This document shows, piece by piece, positions 1 to 10,310 of a stretch of 64,000 nucleotides of DNA. The notes beneath the pieces are model-generated. The model had not been told where the DNA came from and searched no databases. It saw only the letters and a program-made list of their open reading frames with translations. Position 1 is the stretch's first letter. Each line of letters begins with the position of its first letter. This DNA comes from Amoebidium appalachense (Eukaryota > Ichthyosporea), in NCBI GenBank assembly GCA_963693365.1, contig CAVNZM010000009.1, forward strand, positions 8,990,001 through 9,054,000. Reading direction: 5' to 3'. Both the position numbers and the translations under genes were made by a program.

Positions 1-443
1 TGCCCGTGCATGGCAGAGATCCTTATGCATTGCCGGAGTGCCACGTATTAATCTTTCATTCCAGTAGACACACCCAATAAACTCTTTTGTCACACACCCT
101 ATATTTATTTAATATAACACTTAGTTATCTTTAGAATGTGTCGGCACCTTCGAATTCATTTGTTCTAGATCTGTGGAGACTGGCCGGCCTGCAGGCCTGC
201 ATTCGATATGCTTCATGAAACTGCACGTGTATGTACATGTATACCCGGCACGTCAAACATCTGTGCCAAGAGTGTACATATATCCTGCGCACGCGGCGTT
301 GTACACTTAATACATACACGTGCCAGGGCGAGCCGAGCCGCGGACGGACATGATCATGCGCCAAAAGATTTTTTTGCCTTTTTTTTTCCCCACTAGGGAA
401 ATTTTTTGTTGTTGTTGTCATTGGAAGACACTGTGTGTGTGCA

Positions 444-487
<44 letters not shown>

Positions 488-1238
488 AGGAGGCCTGCCG
501 GAGGAGGGGGAGGGAGGATCCATGCGGGCGCGGGGAACGAGGATTAGAAATATGTATTCAACGGCGATGACTGTTCAGTCAGCACAAATCTGCGTGATAT
601 CTTATCTGCATGCGCAGGGAAAAAGGAGGTGGATTCATTGGGATCATACAGAAGATAGTCCCAGACTTGAACTTTGCACGCGTCGCCAGCTTGCGTCTAC
701 TTCCACGATGACGATAATTCCTAGAAACTTCGCTTATTTATTGCATTGTTAAGGTGATTCAGAGCACCGAGCCACCCACTTGGTGAAAGAAGAGGTGTGG
801 TAAAGCGCCATCATCAGTGAAGCAAGCACCTCCCTGGTTCTCAGGAGTCAGAACACCCCGCGGCATTCTGGCCGTGGTATGTAGGCATCTCAGCAGATGA
901 CCCCTCTGGCAACACCATACGGAATTCATAAAGGCGAGAGCGTGCTGTGGAACAAAAAACTATGCATGCAAAAAACACCAATTTGAACTTTCTAAACGTT
1001 TGCTAAGGATATTTTTTCACTTTTTGGCTTGGAAAAAAATATGTTGCACCACAATTACATTACATAGTATCTTGGTGAATTCAAAAAGATTGAATCTGCA
1101 GCTGATAGATTATGGGCATGCGTTCGCATTCCTCAGATTACCATTTTATCCAACTATATTTTTTTAAAATTTACCAGGGCTCCAATCATATGGTTAGATC
1201 CTAGGTCATCTACATTCCATGGGAGATCATGTCACATT
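1..1238. other. Intergenic region, no gene recognised
   Basis: Mixed-composition sequence with no convincing coding exon. It contains a 42-base G run at 445-486. The open frames crossing that run are poly-Gly or poly-Pro artefacts. The last 200 bases are AT-rich and lead into the promoter of the gene at 1344. Confidence 0.6.
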
Positions 1239-1264
1239 CCAATCAACCCACTGGGGTATATAAA
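1239..1264 (+). promoter_or_regulatory. Core promoter of the V8-like gene (CCAAT and TATA boxes)
   Basis: CCAAT lies at 1239-1243 and TATATAAA at 1257-1264, 80 bases before the ATG at 1344. The leader between them is A/C-rich (repeated CAACAA), like a short eukaryotic 5' UTR. A comparable TATA-to-ATG arrangement is seen at the secreted-protein genes near 51 kb. Confidence 0.6.
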
Positions 1265-1343
1265 CAACCCAACGCAGTGCTCTTCCCCAACTGCATAGAA
1301 ACAAAACAACAACAAAGCAACCACCATTCTTCTACCCAACAAA

Positions 1344-2429
1344 ATGATCTACATGCAGCTTTTATTAGCCGCCTATTTGGCTGGAATCACACTTGGCGCT
1401 GTGGTTGAACCGACCCGCACAGACCAACTTGCCGAAGGGAACCCCACCGACCAGGTCGACTCAACAGACACCGTTGCGGAGGCTGACGATGGTTTTGCCT
1501 TTGGCGAAAAATGGCAGGCACTGAACGTGTTTGGCGGCCAGTTCAAGTCCGTGGCGCGCACGGCTGAGCTGCAAGAACGCACGCTTTTTACGGGTGTATT
1601 CAAGGAGTTAGACCCCAACCGTCCGTTCAACAGTGATAGGGCAGGAGACGACAGGCGTGAGGTCGACCTTCCCTACGAGGAGTTGCTCATGCGCGCTGCA
1701 TTTGACTCCGTTGAGGCCCCGAAAGAACCCGGCGTCCCCTCCGTGGTGCAGCGCACTGTGCTCGACCCAGACAGCAGCGAGGCTAAGATGGCACTCTATG
1801 AAATGCTTAAACGAATGGCCGAAATGGAAACCCTGCACTCCTACGGCGCCGTGCCCAAAGACTCAAAGGAGCCTGCAACGAATCCCACCGTGCAACAGCG
1901 TGTAAGACGGTTTATTTTTGGTGCTGACGACCGCACACATGTCGCAAACAGCAAAAACTTCCCCTACCGCACTGTGGGCATGGTCGGCAACCACTGCACG
2001 GGCACATTGAAGTTGTTCCTTAATGCCCTTATCACTCTCGAAGAGTCTCCGAGCGTCGGGTGGATGTCGTTTGGCTGGCACACAGGCATCAGCTCTGGGT
2101 GGAACTTTAACATTAACGGATACCCTGGGGACAAGCCGTGGGGGCAAATGTTTAACCACTTTGGGGCACTGATTGACGCAAAGAGCAAGCAGCTGCGCCA
2201 CCGCATGGACACAGTACCAGGCACAAGCGGGTCGGGCATGTACGTTAAGTTTGACAGCGGGTTAAGGCGCATATATGGTGTCAGCAATGTGGAGGCTTCG
2301 AAGGTTGTTATTGAGTGGCCGTGGTTCTGGAACTGGCACTGGGAGAAAGACTACAATGCGGGTGTGCGTGTGACAGAGAGTCGCTTTGCCCTGATTTGTG
2401 GGTGGATGAATGAACCGTCTGTGTGCTAA
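1344..2429 (+). CDS. Secreted V8/S1B-like serine protease homolog lacking His and Asp catalytic regions
   Basis: Intronless, 361 codons. The N-terminus is a signal peptide (hydrophobic residues about 4-18), so the product should enter the secretory pathway. An acidic, probably propeptide-like region follows (about 20-200). The C-terminal third resembles glutamyl endopeptidases (V8/S1B, chymotrypsin fold): CTGTL at about residues 217-221, then ALITLEESP, NINGYPGDKPWG, and GTSGSG at 293-298 with the nucleophile-type Ser295 (codon 2226-2228). In active family members, a stretch with the catalytic His (AAHC) and Asp (D-x-AL) lies between the CTGTL and ALI motifs. Here the two motifs are only about six residues apart, so both residues are missing although the frame stays open. 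I infer an in-frame internal deletion giving a pseudoprotease or a recent pseudogene. The tail is Trp-rich. The ATG is chosen because it follows the TATA box and begins the signal peptide. Confidence 0.75.
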   Translation: MIYMQLLLAAYLAGITLGAVVEPTRTDQLAEGNPTDQVDSTDTVAEADDGFAFGEKWQALNVFGGQFKSVARTAELQERTLFTGVFKELDPNRPFNSDRAGDDRREVDLPYEELLMRAAFDSVEAPKEPGVPSVVQRTVLDPDSSEAKMALYEMLKRMAEMETLHSYGAVPKDSKEPATNPTVQQRVRRFIFGADDRTHVANSKNFPYRTVGMVGNHCTGTLKLFLNALITLEESPSVGWMSFGWHTGISSGWNFNINGYPGDKPWGQMFNHFGALIDAKSKQLRHRMDTVPGTSGSGMYVKFDSGLRRIYGVSNVEASKVVIEWPWFWNWHWEKDYNAGVRVTESRFALICGWMNEPSVC

Positions 2430-3092
2430 GTTTGCTTGGATTCCGAGAATCGTGCCTATATGTGACAACCCATTTATTCGGTTAACACAACAAGTTGCTT
2501 CGTTGTAGCCTATTTCAAAAATAATTCTTTTTAAATTTTGGTGTTTATTGAAAACAGCTAGAAGCCTTCACGGATTTGCAAAATGTCGATTCCACAAGAA
2601 TAACTTGGAAACAGTTCAAAGGTAACTGCTATAAAGGTTAGTGTAGGCTAATGTGTCGATCTCCCTATGATGTGTAGTTATGTCACTAGACCCCACCAAT
2701 ACCACTGCCACGGGCCTTAAGGTGAAGTTGGGTGTATTGGTGTTTAGACGGTAACCGCACAAATGTTGTATTGGTCTTCGAAAAAACGAAGTGCAGTATG
2801 CTATGTATATGCGCGCCAATTCTACTCTCAGCCACAATAAATAAAGGGTATGCATATGAAAAATGGATATTAAATCGGTGATAGTATAATAATTCGTGTT
2901 TTTTCCACAAAAAAAGTTTAGCCGTGTTTGTTAGTGACTGTCAAATACAGCACAAAAACCGCATTTTTTGAAAATTAACCCCCCCCCCCCCCCCCTCCCG
3001 GGCCTCCCCCCGACATTGTGTGCACGTGTGTGAACGTATGTTTGTGTTTGTATCTGTGTATGTGCAAGGCCCTTCCGAAGGTTTTTTTTTTT

Positions 3093-3133
<41 letters not shown>

Positions 3134-3810
3134 GGGGGCAGGAAAAGAGGGGAGGTGGAGGCGGGGGATGTGTGGGTTGGTGGGTAGGGAGGGGGGAGCC
3201 GGGGGGGAGAGGGTGATCTATATATATAGGTACTCAGACTTCCAATATGTGGAAATAGAAGTTTGTGATGTCGACAGATAAATGAATAACTTTGTTGGGA
3301 ACCCATTGTTCATACATAATTAAAGATTTATAAGCGCATTTGATATTGGCACTTCAGACTGTGAAAATAGCATTATTGGTATTTAGCGACTTTGCTGTAG
3401 GTTAAGTTATTACACTGATGTATTCAATGTAGATAATGGGAACCGTTGATGGCATATAAATAGTACTCCGGGACGTCCAGTTACGGATGCAGTTGTTCGT
3501 TCAGCACAAGATATTGCCGATACAATGCGCTACTTGCATCCCTCCTATGCTGCCCGTAAACCAACCCCCCCCCCCCCCCCCTCCTTCCTCCCCCTCCTCC
3601 CCTCCTTCCTCCCCCCCCCTCCCCCCCATCCCCCCCCTCCCCCCCCCTCCCCCCCCTCCCCCCCTCTCTCTCTCCCCGGGGATCCCCTGCTGCCTTCGTG
3701 CCCCAACATGGTTAATTGGTCGAATCAAATTCTGTAATCTACCCCTCAGCCCTGACTGCTGCCGGCGGTTTTGTTTGTGTTTGTAGAATGGGGGGGGGGG
3801 GGGGGGTCTA
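2430..3810. other. 3' flank of the protease homolog and intergenic DNA
   Basis: No coding exon seen. Tandem AATAAA signals at 2836-2845 are the first obvious polyadenylation candidates, about 400 bases after the stop. Simple sequence includes a C run near 2980-2995, a T(21)G(28) compound tract at 3082-3130, and a C/CT pyrimidine tract at about 3566-3680. An isolated TATAAATA sits at 3455-3462 without a recognisable gene behind it. Confidence 0.5.
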
Positions 3811-4010
3811 ACAGTGCTTCAGCAGAGCACGGAAGCGACCAGTTACTCAGTCAGTGGCGATCAAGGCTGCAATCGACATCGGGATGGACCAGATTGCCTC
3901 GTGATTGCTCACCTAGGCAGAGTTCGTGTGGTAGTCGCCCAGCAATCAAGGACTTGACTCGTGGGAAGGACTCTCAAAGGGTTGTAGAATGACCGTGGGA
4001 AAAAGGGGTT
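3811..4010 (+). repeat. Dispersed repeat R1, copy 1
   Basis: A roughly 200-base non-coding block. Landmarks recur in order in the other copies: a TTCAGCAGA start, a GCGACCA segment, CTAGGCAG, a GGTCGCCCA-type segment, GGACTTG, TCTCAAAGGGTT and TGTGGGA or similar. The copies at 6.5, 7.7 and 9.4 kb share the same order and orientation. No terminal repeats or coding capacity are visible. Confidence 0.6.
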
Positions 4011-4019
4011 CTAAAGAGA

Positions 4020-5197
4020 GCGGGGTTGGATGGGGAGGGGGGGGGGGGGGGGGGGGGGGGGGAGAATGGAGGTTTGAGTGGGAGTATTTTTTTGTTGTTA
4101 TTCTTCAAGTTGTTTGTTTGTTTGTTTGGTTGGTTTTTTTTGTTTTCTTTTCTTCTGGTCGGAAGGGGGGGGGGGAGGGGGGGGGGGGGAGGGGGGAGGG
4201 GGGAGGGGGGGAGGGGGCAGGTGTTAATACGATCACCTACATTGTATACTATAATAATTGGCACTATGTCATACACATATGTTGAAGCAAAGACCTCCGA
4301 GCTTTCTATCACATTTTCAAAAATTTTCAGGTCAGCAATTCGTCTCATCCGATTCAATGTGCTCCCTCCACCACTCCCCCTTCCCCCCCCGGCCCCCCCC
4401 TCGCTTCCCTGCTCCTTCCCCCCCCCTCCCCCCCCCTCCCTCCCCCCCCCCCCCCCCCCCCCCCTTCTTCCCCAAAACTGGCCCAACTCGATACCAAACG
4501 GGGGGAGGGGAGAGGGGGGGAGGGGGGAGGATGCTTCCTTGCTGCTTCCTTCGTGCCCCAACTTGGTCTCCGGACTGAGTTATCTAGACCTCTCTGCCAC
4601 TCCATCCCCCCCCCACCTCCCGGAGGGGAATAACATGATGTAATGTACCCCACGGCTGAGGGCAGTTAACTCTTTGAATTATAGACCCTACCGCGGCGGA
4701 TTTACCTAAGATTTAAAAGTGAGCGGCCTCTGTATGGGATAGCTCCTGTGTATCCTACAGTATGTGCTAGATTGTGTACACATTTGCCCTATCGTTATGG
4801 GCTAGCTCGCATGTGTCTGTCTTGCTGCCATTCTCTTAGGGCACTGGAATTGTTGCAAGAGGATGACGTCACACTGCCACTGCTGCCAGTGCAGTCCTGT
4901 CGGCCCATTGGGCCGAGAAAGGTGGACCAGTACACAGGCAACGGTTGGGGGCTGGTGGGAGGAGGGGTGGGACTACGAGACCTTGTGTGTGGGAGGGAAT
5001 GCGAAGGAGAAGGGGGGAGGGGGGGTGGGGGGGGGGTGGGAGCGGGGGTTTTCTGTTTTACCTCATTATCAGTGAGAGGGGGAGAGAGGGGGGGGGGGGG
5101 GGGGGGGGAGAGGGGGGGGGGGGAAGGGGAGGGAGAGAGGTAGGGAGAGAGGGAGAGAGGGAGGAAGGAATAAAGAGAAGGGGGGGGGGGGGGGGGG

Positions 5198-5228
<31 letters not shown>

Positions 5229-5473
5229 GGGGGGGGGAAGAGAGAGCGAGAGAACGAAAGGGAGAGAGAGAGAGAGAGAGAAACATGGACATTGGAGGAG
5301 ACTGAAGTATTTTTTTGTTTTAGATTCTTGGTTTTCTTTTTTTTTTCTGGGGGGGGAGGGGGGGGGGGGGGGGGGGAGGGGGGGCAGGAGGAATTGGGGG
5401 GGGGGGGGGGGGGGTTGGCTTACCACGTAAGATTATTGCACGTAATTTATGTACTTGATTGGTCGGGGTGGGT

Positions 5474-5518
<45 letters not shown>

Positions 5519-5661
5519 GAGGGGGGGACATGGGAACCTCAAGCTAGGTGCAAGGGACCCAAGAGAAAAGGTGCCTTTTACTTATATTGCCCAACGTTTC
5601 TTTAAATTTTCTTCATGCTTTTTTTCCGAGAGGGAGAGAAGGGGGAAGGGAGGGGGGGGGG

Positions 5662-5695
<34 letters not shown>

Positions 5696-5989
5696 GAAAG
5701 GGGGGGGGGGGGGGGGGGGGGGATGGTAATAGCGTTACTAAAAGTAAAGGAAATACACACAACATGCACACAAACGCGCAAACACACACGTTGTGGCATG
5801 CACACACAAAGAAGCAGACACACAACACTCGCGCTTAAACACGCCTTCTCGGACCCAAACACGCTTGCGCGCCTGTCGCACGCACACCTGCAAGTACCCT
5901 TTCCTAAACCATTCCAATCCACGGCCCACACATCCGCCTGTTAGATTTCCCACATGCTCCCCTCCTCCAGGACCTCCTCCCCCCCTCCC

Positions 5990-6061
<72 letters not shown>

Positions 6062-6360
6062 ACATACATACATACACGCCAGAGACACACCACCACTAGC
6101 ACGTACAAGAATAAAACTCACCCTTTGCATTGACCTTGTGCTCACCGACACATTTAAGCATTATTCAGAAGCAACAGGAGGGCACCGAGCTATGCTATAT
6201 GACTGTCACAGGCATCATGTCTGCAGACCGAACGGCTAATGTTGTGTCATGCATTGACGGTCAGGATTCAAAGGTATTTTTTTCTTTTTCGGTGGTGGTG
6301 GGACGAGGAGGAGGAGGAGGGAGGGGGGGAGGGGAGGGAGGGGGGGGGGGGGGGGGGGGG

Positions 6361-6399
<39 letters not shown>

Positions 6400-6526
6400 A
6401 TCGTATGGGATTGTTCCTGTATTTAGAAATACAAGTGCACGGAGTGTGGAGTGTGGCTGCTGCCGGGTTGGTGTTTTTTTTTTTTTTTTTTTTTTTTTTT
6501 TGAGGAGGGGGGGGGGGAGGGGGGGG
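4020..6526. repeat. G-homopolymer-dominated simple-sequence block with one (CA)n tract
   Basis: Dense (G)n and GGGGA-type runs (for example 5469-5517 and 5661-5722), C-rich tracts around 4376-4465, and a (CA)n tract at about 5991-6060. The long open frames here are poly-Gly or poly-Pro and not genes. The unique patch at 4690-4980 contains repeat R2, listed separately. Confidence 0.7.
4735..4980 (+). repeat. Dispersed repeat R2, copy 1, with a CRE-like palindrome
   Basis: Shared with 8090-8310: a GTTATGGGCTA-like segment, then the palindrome TGACGTCA (4864-4871) followed by CACTGCCACTGC, then a CAGTCCTGTCGG-type segment and an ACAGGCAA segment. In both cases R2 follows an R1 copy, which suggests a larger duplicated unit. 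TGACGTCA matches the CREB/ATF consensus, but no gene is seen next to it. Confidence 0.5.
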
Positions 6527-6645
6527 AATTTCAGCAGTGTTTCAGCAAAACAGTTTTCTTGATAGTTCAACTAGGCAGTGTTCATTGGGGTGGTCGGCCA
6601 GCAATCATGGACTTGGTCATCGCAGGGTTGCAACACTAAAAATTT
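6527..6645 (+). repeat. Dispersed repeat R1, copy 2 (truncated)
   Basis: Holds the AGCAGTGTTTCAGCA start, an AACTAGGCAG segment, a GGTCGGCCAGCAATCA segment and GGACTTGG, in the same order as the 3.8 kb copy. The central segment and the 3' end are shortened. It directly follows a T(n)/G-rich compound tract at 6474-6527. Confidence 0.5.
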
Positions 6646-7439
6646 CACACAGGAGCTTTCTCGAGTCCCTTGTGGAGCACAAGGAGGAATTTAGTTGCTG
6701 AGAGAGGGAGAGGGAGAAGGGGAGGGAGAGGGGCAGGGAGAGGTACAGGTGGAAGGAGAGGGGGAGATAGATAGAATGAGATAGAGGGAGAGTGACAGAG
6801 AGGCAGAGAGAGTTACAGTCCTAGAGAGAGAGAGAGGAGGGGATGGGAGGGGGGAGGGGAGGGAGGACTTGGGGGAAGGGGGGGGCCACGCTTTTTAGCA
6901 CTGTTATAGTTCCAGCAGCAGCAGATGGAGCGACCAATCAACTTGAATCAGAGCATCAGTAATACGATGCACAGCAAGAATCCACTGGATTATGTGGCAC
7001 AGACAGCAATTGCTATGCCTAGTGATATTTCAACTGGGCAATACACTAGGTCGGATTGCCTATGTGAAATTTTCAATGGCTTTGCTTCGCTCCTCTTGGA
7101 ATGATGACGTATTGAAGGGCTGGGGGAAGGGCTACCCAATATACCAAATGACGCTTTAAGTAATCAAAGTTAAAAATATGAATAGAAAACAGGTTTTGGT
7201 CAAATATTTTTATGCATAACGCGACACACATTTATTGTATAAGCAACATAGGGTGTCCGCCGCTTATTTTATGGTGAAAACTAGAAACATCCATGATTTT
7301 GTCATAGACGATCGACCAGGGCCCTGACGGTCGGAGCCTTAGCCGGACGGTTTCAAGTTGCCGATTTTGACGATGAGGGAAGCGTCGGACATCACGGGCA
7401 CCCTGTATCATTATTACGCGTTTTTTCATTTCCTTTTTT

Positions 7440-7524
<85 letters not shown>

Positions 7525-7741
7525 AGCAGATGAGGAATTCCTGCAGCTACAGGCACAATTCACGGATGGCTGCCGCTGGGTGGGTAAGGGGCTGGGGAGA
7601 AGGAAGGCGAGAGGGGGGAGAGGGGAGGGGGGAGAGAGCGAGTTGAAGAGAGAGACAGGAGAAAGGTGGGGGGGGGGGGGGGGGGGGGGGGGGGAGACTC
7701 TCTGAGTGGGGGGGGGGGGGGGGGGGGGGGAGTTGTCTACG
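6646..7741. other. Intergenic, with partial R1-like segment and the longest G run
   Basis: GA-rich sequence at 6690-6880, then a unique AT-rich patch (6900-7430). The segment at about 6906-6945 resembles the start of repeat R1 (AGCAGATGGAGCGACCAATCA). A T tract leads into 74 consecutive G at 7450-7523, the longest homopolymer in the window. No gene recognised. Confidence 0.55.
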
Positions 7742-8000
7742 TACTAGCAATGCTTCAGCAGAATAATACGGGAGCGACCAATCATGAACGATTGTGAGTG
7801 GTGCGCTCCGCACCATACAACACTGCCAAGTGGGTCTGCCAGTCTGCATCATGACACCTCATGATGATCAGCTAGGCAGGGATCAATGGGTTGGTCGCTC
7901 AACATACGGGGACTTGGCTCACAGGAACACCCCTCTAACAAGTCGGCTGTAATTGTGGGACAAACGGGTTGGACTCTAGTCATGATGTGGTAGCCGCATG
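7742..8000 (+). repeat. Dispersed repeat R1, copy 3
   Basis: Same landmark order as the other copies: GCTTCAGCAGAA, GGAGCGACCAATCA, AGCTAGGCAGG, TTGGTCGCTCAAC, GGACTTGGCTCACAGGAA and TGTGGGAC. R2 copy 2 follows about 90 bases later. Confidence 0.6.
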
Positions 8001-8089
8001 TTTTCTTGCTAACGTTGCTAAATGACACGTAAGCATGCATCAATGTGCGAGAGCCCGGGCCTCGGCCCATTCATAGCTACGTTGCATTT

Positions 8090-8310
8090 CAACGGCCAGG
8101 GAACTGCAGGATATGACAGATATGACACAAGGGTGTTTTTGTCTACCATTATGGGCTATAGGTTGTGTGTATCTATGCAGCAGGCACGGCTATGACGTCA
8201 CACTGCCACTGCCCCAGGCACAGCCAGTGTAGTCCTATCGGCGCATAGGCCCGAAAAGGGCCGGCGAGTTCACAGGCAAGTTGGGGCCTGCCGGGAGGAT
8301 CCGGAGGGTG
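8090..8310 (+). repeat. Dispersed repeat R2, copy 2
   Basis: Contains ATTATGGGCTA, then TGACGTCA at 8193-8200 followed by CACTGCCACTGC, then AGTCCTATCGG and CACAGGCAAG segments matching 4735-4980 in order. Confidence 0.5.
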
Positions 8311-8319
8311 GGGAGAGGG

Positions 8320-8371
<52 letters not shown>

Positions 8372-8442
8372 GGGGAGGGGGAGGGGGGGGGGGGGGGGGG
8401 GGGGGGGGGAAGAGAGGTGAGCAGCGGGGGGGAGGTGAGCAG

Positions 8443-8475
<33 letters not shown>

Positions 8476-8515
8476 AGGCTTGCCACATCAGTATGTACAC
8501 TTTGGGTGGGTGAAT

Positions 8516-8550
<35 letters not shown>

Positions 8551-8813
8551 CCTTCTTTTTTTTTCTTTTTTGTTTCGAGGGGGTGGGGGGGGGGAGAGGG
8601 GGAGGAGGGGCGGATTTGGATCTAAAAAGGGGAGAGGGGAGGGGGGGGGGGGGGGGGGGGAGTGAGAGAGAGAGGCAGAGAGAGGGAGGGAGAGGGTACA
8701 GGGAGGGAGAAAGAGAGGGAGGGGGAAGAGACTCGGGGAGGGGGGGGGGGGGGAGAGAGAGAGAGAGAGGGGGGGAGAAAGAGAGGGAGGGAGGGAGGGA
8801 GGGAGGGAGGGAG

Positions 8814-8877
<64 letters not shown>

Positions 8878-8897
8878 CTGAGTGAGCTTTCGTACCC

Positions 8898-8928
<31 letters not shown>

Positions 8929-9379
8929 TTCTCCCCCGGGGCCACCTCAAACCACGTCCCCCCATCACCCCCCGTGTGTTTTTTGCCTTTTTGCCTCATT
9001 TTATTTATTTATTTATGTATTTACTTTTTTTGTTTTATGGGGGGGAGGGGGGGGGGGGAGCGTGGGGGGGCGGGAGGGGAGGGGGAGGGGGGGGGGGGGG
9101 GGCTGCGTTTCCACGCTGTATCAACGGTACTACGTCGGTCGAAAAGGGGGACGGGTGGGGGGAGGGGGGTAGTATTAACAAGAATATTGAGAGGCGTTTT
9201 AAGGGTTCTTTTTTTTTTTTTAAGAAAAAAGGATCTTTTCTCTTTCTTTTTTTTTTTTGGTTGGGGGGAGGAGGGGAGGGGGGAGGGGGGAGGATTGGAT
9301 ACTAGTAGGGTATGGGGATATTCTGTGTCAGCAACAATTGCACGGAGTATGTATGGCTGCTTCCGGGTGTACACGTAAA

Positions 9380-9411
<32 letters not shown>

Positions 9412-9444
9412 GAAGGGGGGGGGGGGAAGGGAGGAGCTCACTTC
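8311..9444. repeat. Compound T(n)G(n), (GA)n and (GGGA)n block
   Basis: T(n)G(n) at 8323-8410, a long T tract at 8518-8550, (GA)n at about 8816-8874, a C run at 8899-8928 and another T-to-G transition near 9241-9270. Every long open frame here is low complexity. No coding exon seen. Confidence 0.7.
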
Positions 9445-9695
9445 TAGCCGGGTTATAGTTTCAGCAGAACATATGGAGTGACCAATCATGTCAGCGGTCC
9501 GCGGCACCATTCCCGGAGGCAGATAAACCTCTGCCTCGTGCTACTTCATGCGTAGCTAGGCAGGATTCATTGGATGGTCGCCCAACCAGTAGAAACCTGG
9601 TCCACAGAGAAAGGAACTCTCAAAGGGTTCGAGTGTGATTGTGGGACGGGCACAGGGGTTTAGATCTAGCCATAATGTTTGCAGCCTGACCGGTG
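9445..9695 (+). repeat. Dispersed repeat R1, copy 4
   Basis: Has TTTCAGCAGAACAT, GGAGTGACCAATCATG, TAGCTAGGCAGGATTCATTGG, GGTCGCCCAACCA, GGAACTCTCAAAGGGTT and TGTGGGACGGG segments. Its second half is closest to copy 1 and its first half to copy 3. Confidence 0.6.
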
Positions 9696-9908
9696 TTATT
9701 TGTTTTTTGATGGCTCACGTGGGAACGTGCAAGAGCCCAGGACTTAAGTCACAACTATAGACATGCATGCCATATCCCCCCCCCCCCCCCCCCCCCCCCC
9801 CTCTCCGGGGTTGTTGCCCGGCTCGTGCACTTTACCGGTACCAGCAGCCTGCAAAATTGAATATCGCCTATATACGCATCTGCCAATTACACAAACGACA
9901 TTGCAGCA

Positions 9909-10008
9909 ATTGAATATTGATATTTTCTTTCCTCGCATTCGAGATCTTGGTTTCGAAATTGTGCTCCTTGAAATTTCTTATGAGGTCCCCGACCTCCTTA
10001 GCCTTCCT
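9909..10008 (+). CDS. Candidate internal exon, unassigned
   Basis: After a CATTGCAG acceptor-like site, the frame reads QLNIDIFFPRIRDLGF and continues to EISYE before a possible donor (GAG|GTCCCC). Codon composition is unlike the flanking simple sequence. It could pair with the candidate terminal exon at 10212, across an intron filled with C, A, CAC and CA tracts. There is no family match I can name and no start codon seen, so this may be chance. Confidence 0.2.
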
Positions 10009-10026
10009 CCCATATGCATGCCCCCC

Positions 10027-10057
<31 letters not shown>

Positions 10058-10102
10058 AAAAAAAAAAAAAAAAAAGCACCACCAACACCACCACCACCAC
10101 CA

Positions 10103-10138
<36 letters not shown>

Positions 10139-10211
10139 CACACAGAAGCCACCACTGCAATGTTCACCCGGCTCTTTATTTGTGATTAATATTCCTCGTT
10201 TCTGTTTTCAG

Positions 10212-10310
10212 ATTCAGAAAAGGTACTTCGGTGCCCACTGGCATTTGCAGCACCATGTTAACACACACATGATCATGTTCATGAAGTCTTCTGATTCGAG
10301 TTTATCTTAG
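10212..10310 (+). CDS. Candidate terminal exon, unassigned
   Basis: A strong acceptor (CTGTTTTCAG) precedes an open frame of 32 residues beginning IQKRYFGAHWHLQHHVN and ending SSLS before TAG. The preceding tract is C(n)A(n), CAC and (CA)n, matching the intron style of the multi-exon genes in this window. No similarity recognised. Confidence 0.22.
   Translation: MQKRYFGAHWHLQHHVNTHMIMFMKSSDSSLS

Noticed and set aside
4020-9378. Many 60-230 residue ORFs of poly-Gly, poly-Pro, Arg/Glu or Ser/Leu
   Set aside because: Translations of homopolymers and dinucleotide repeats, open in several frames at once.
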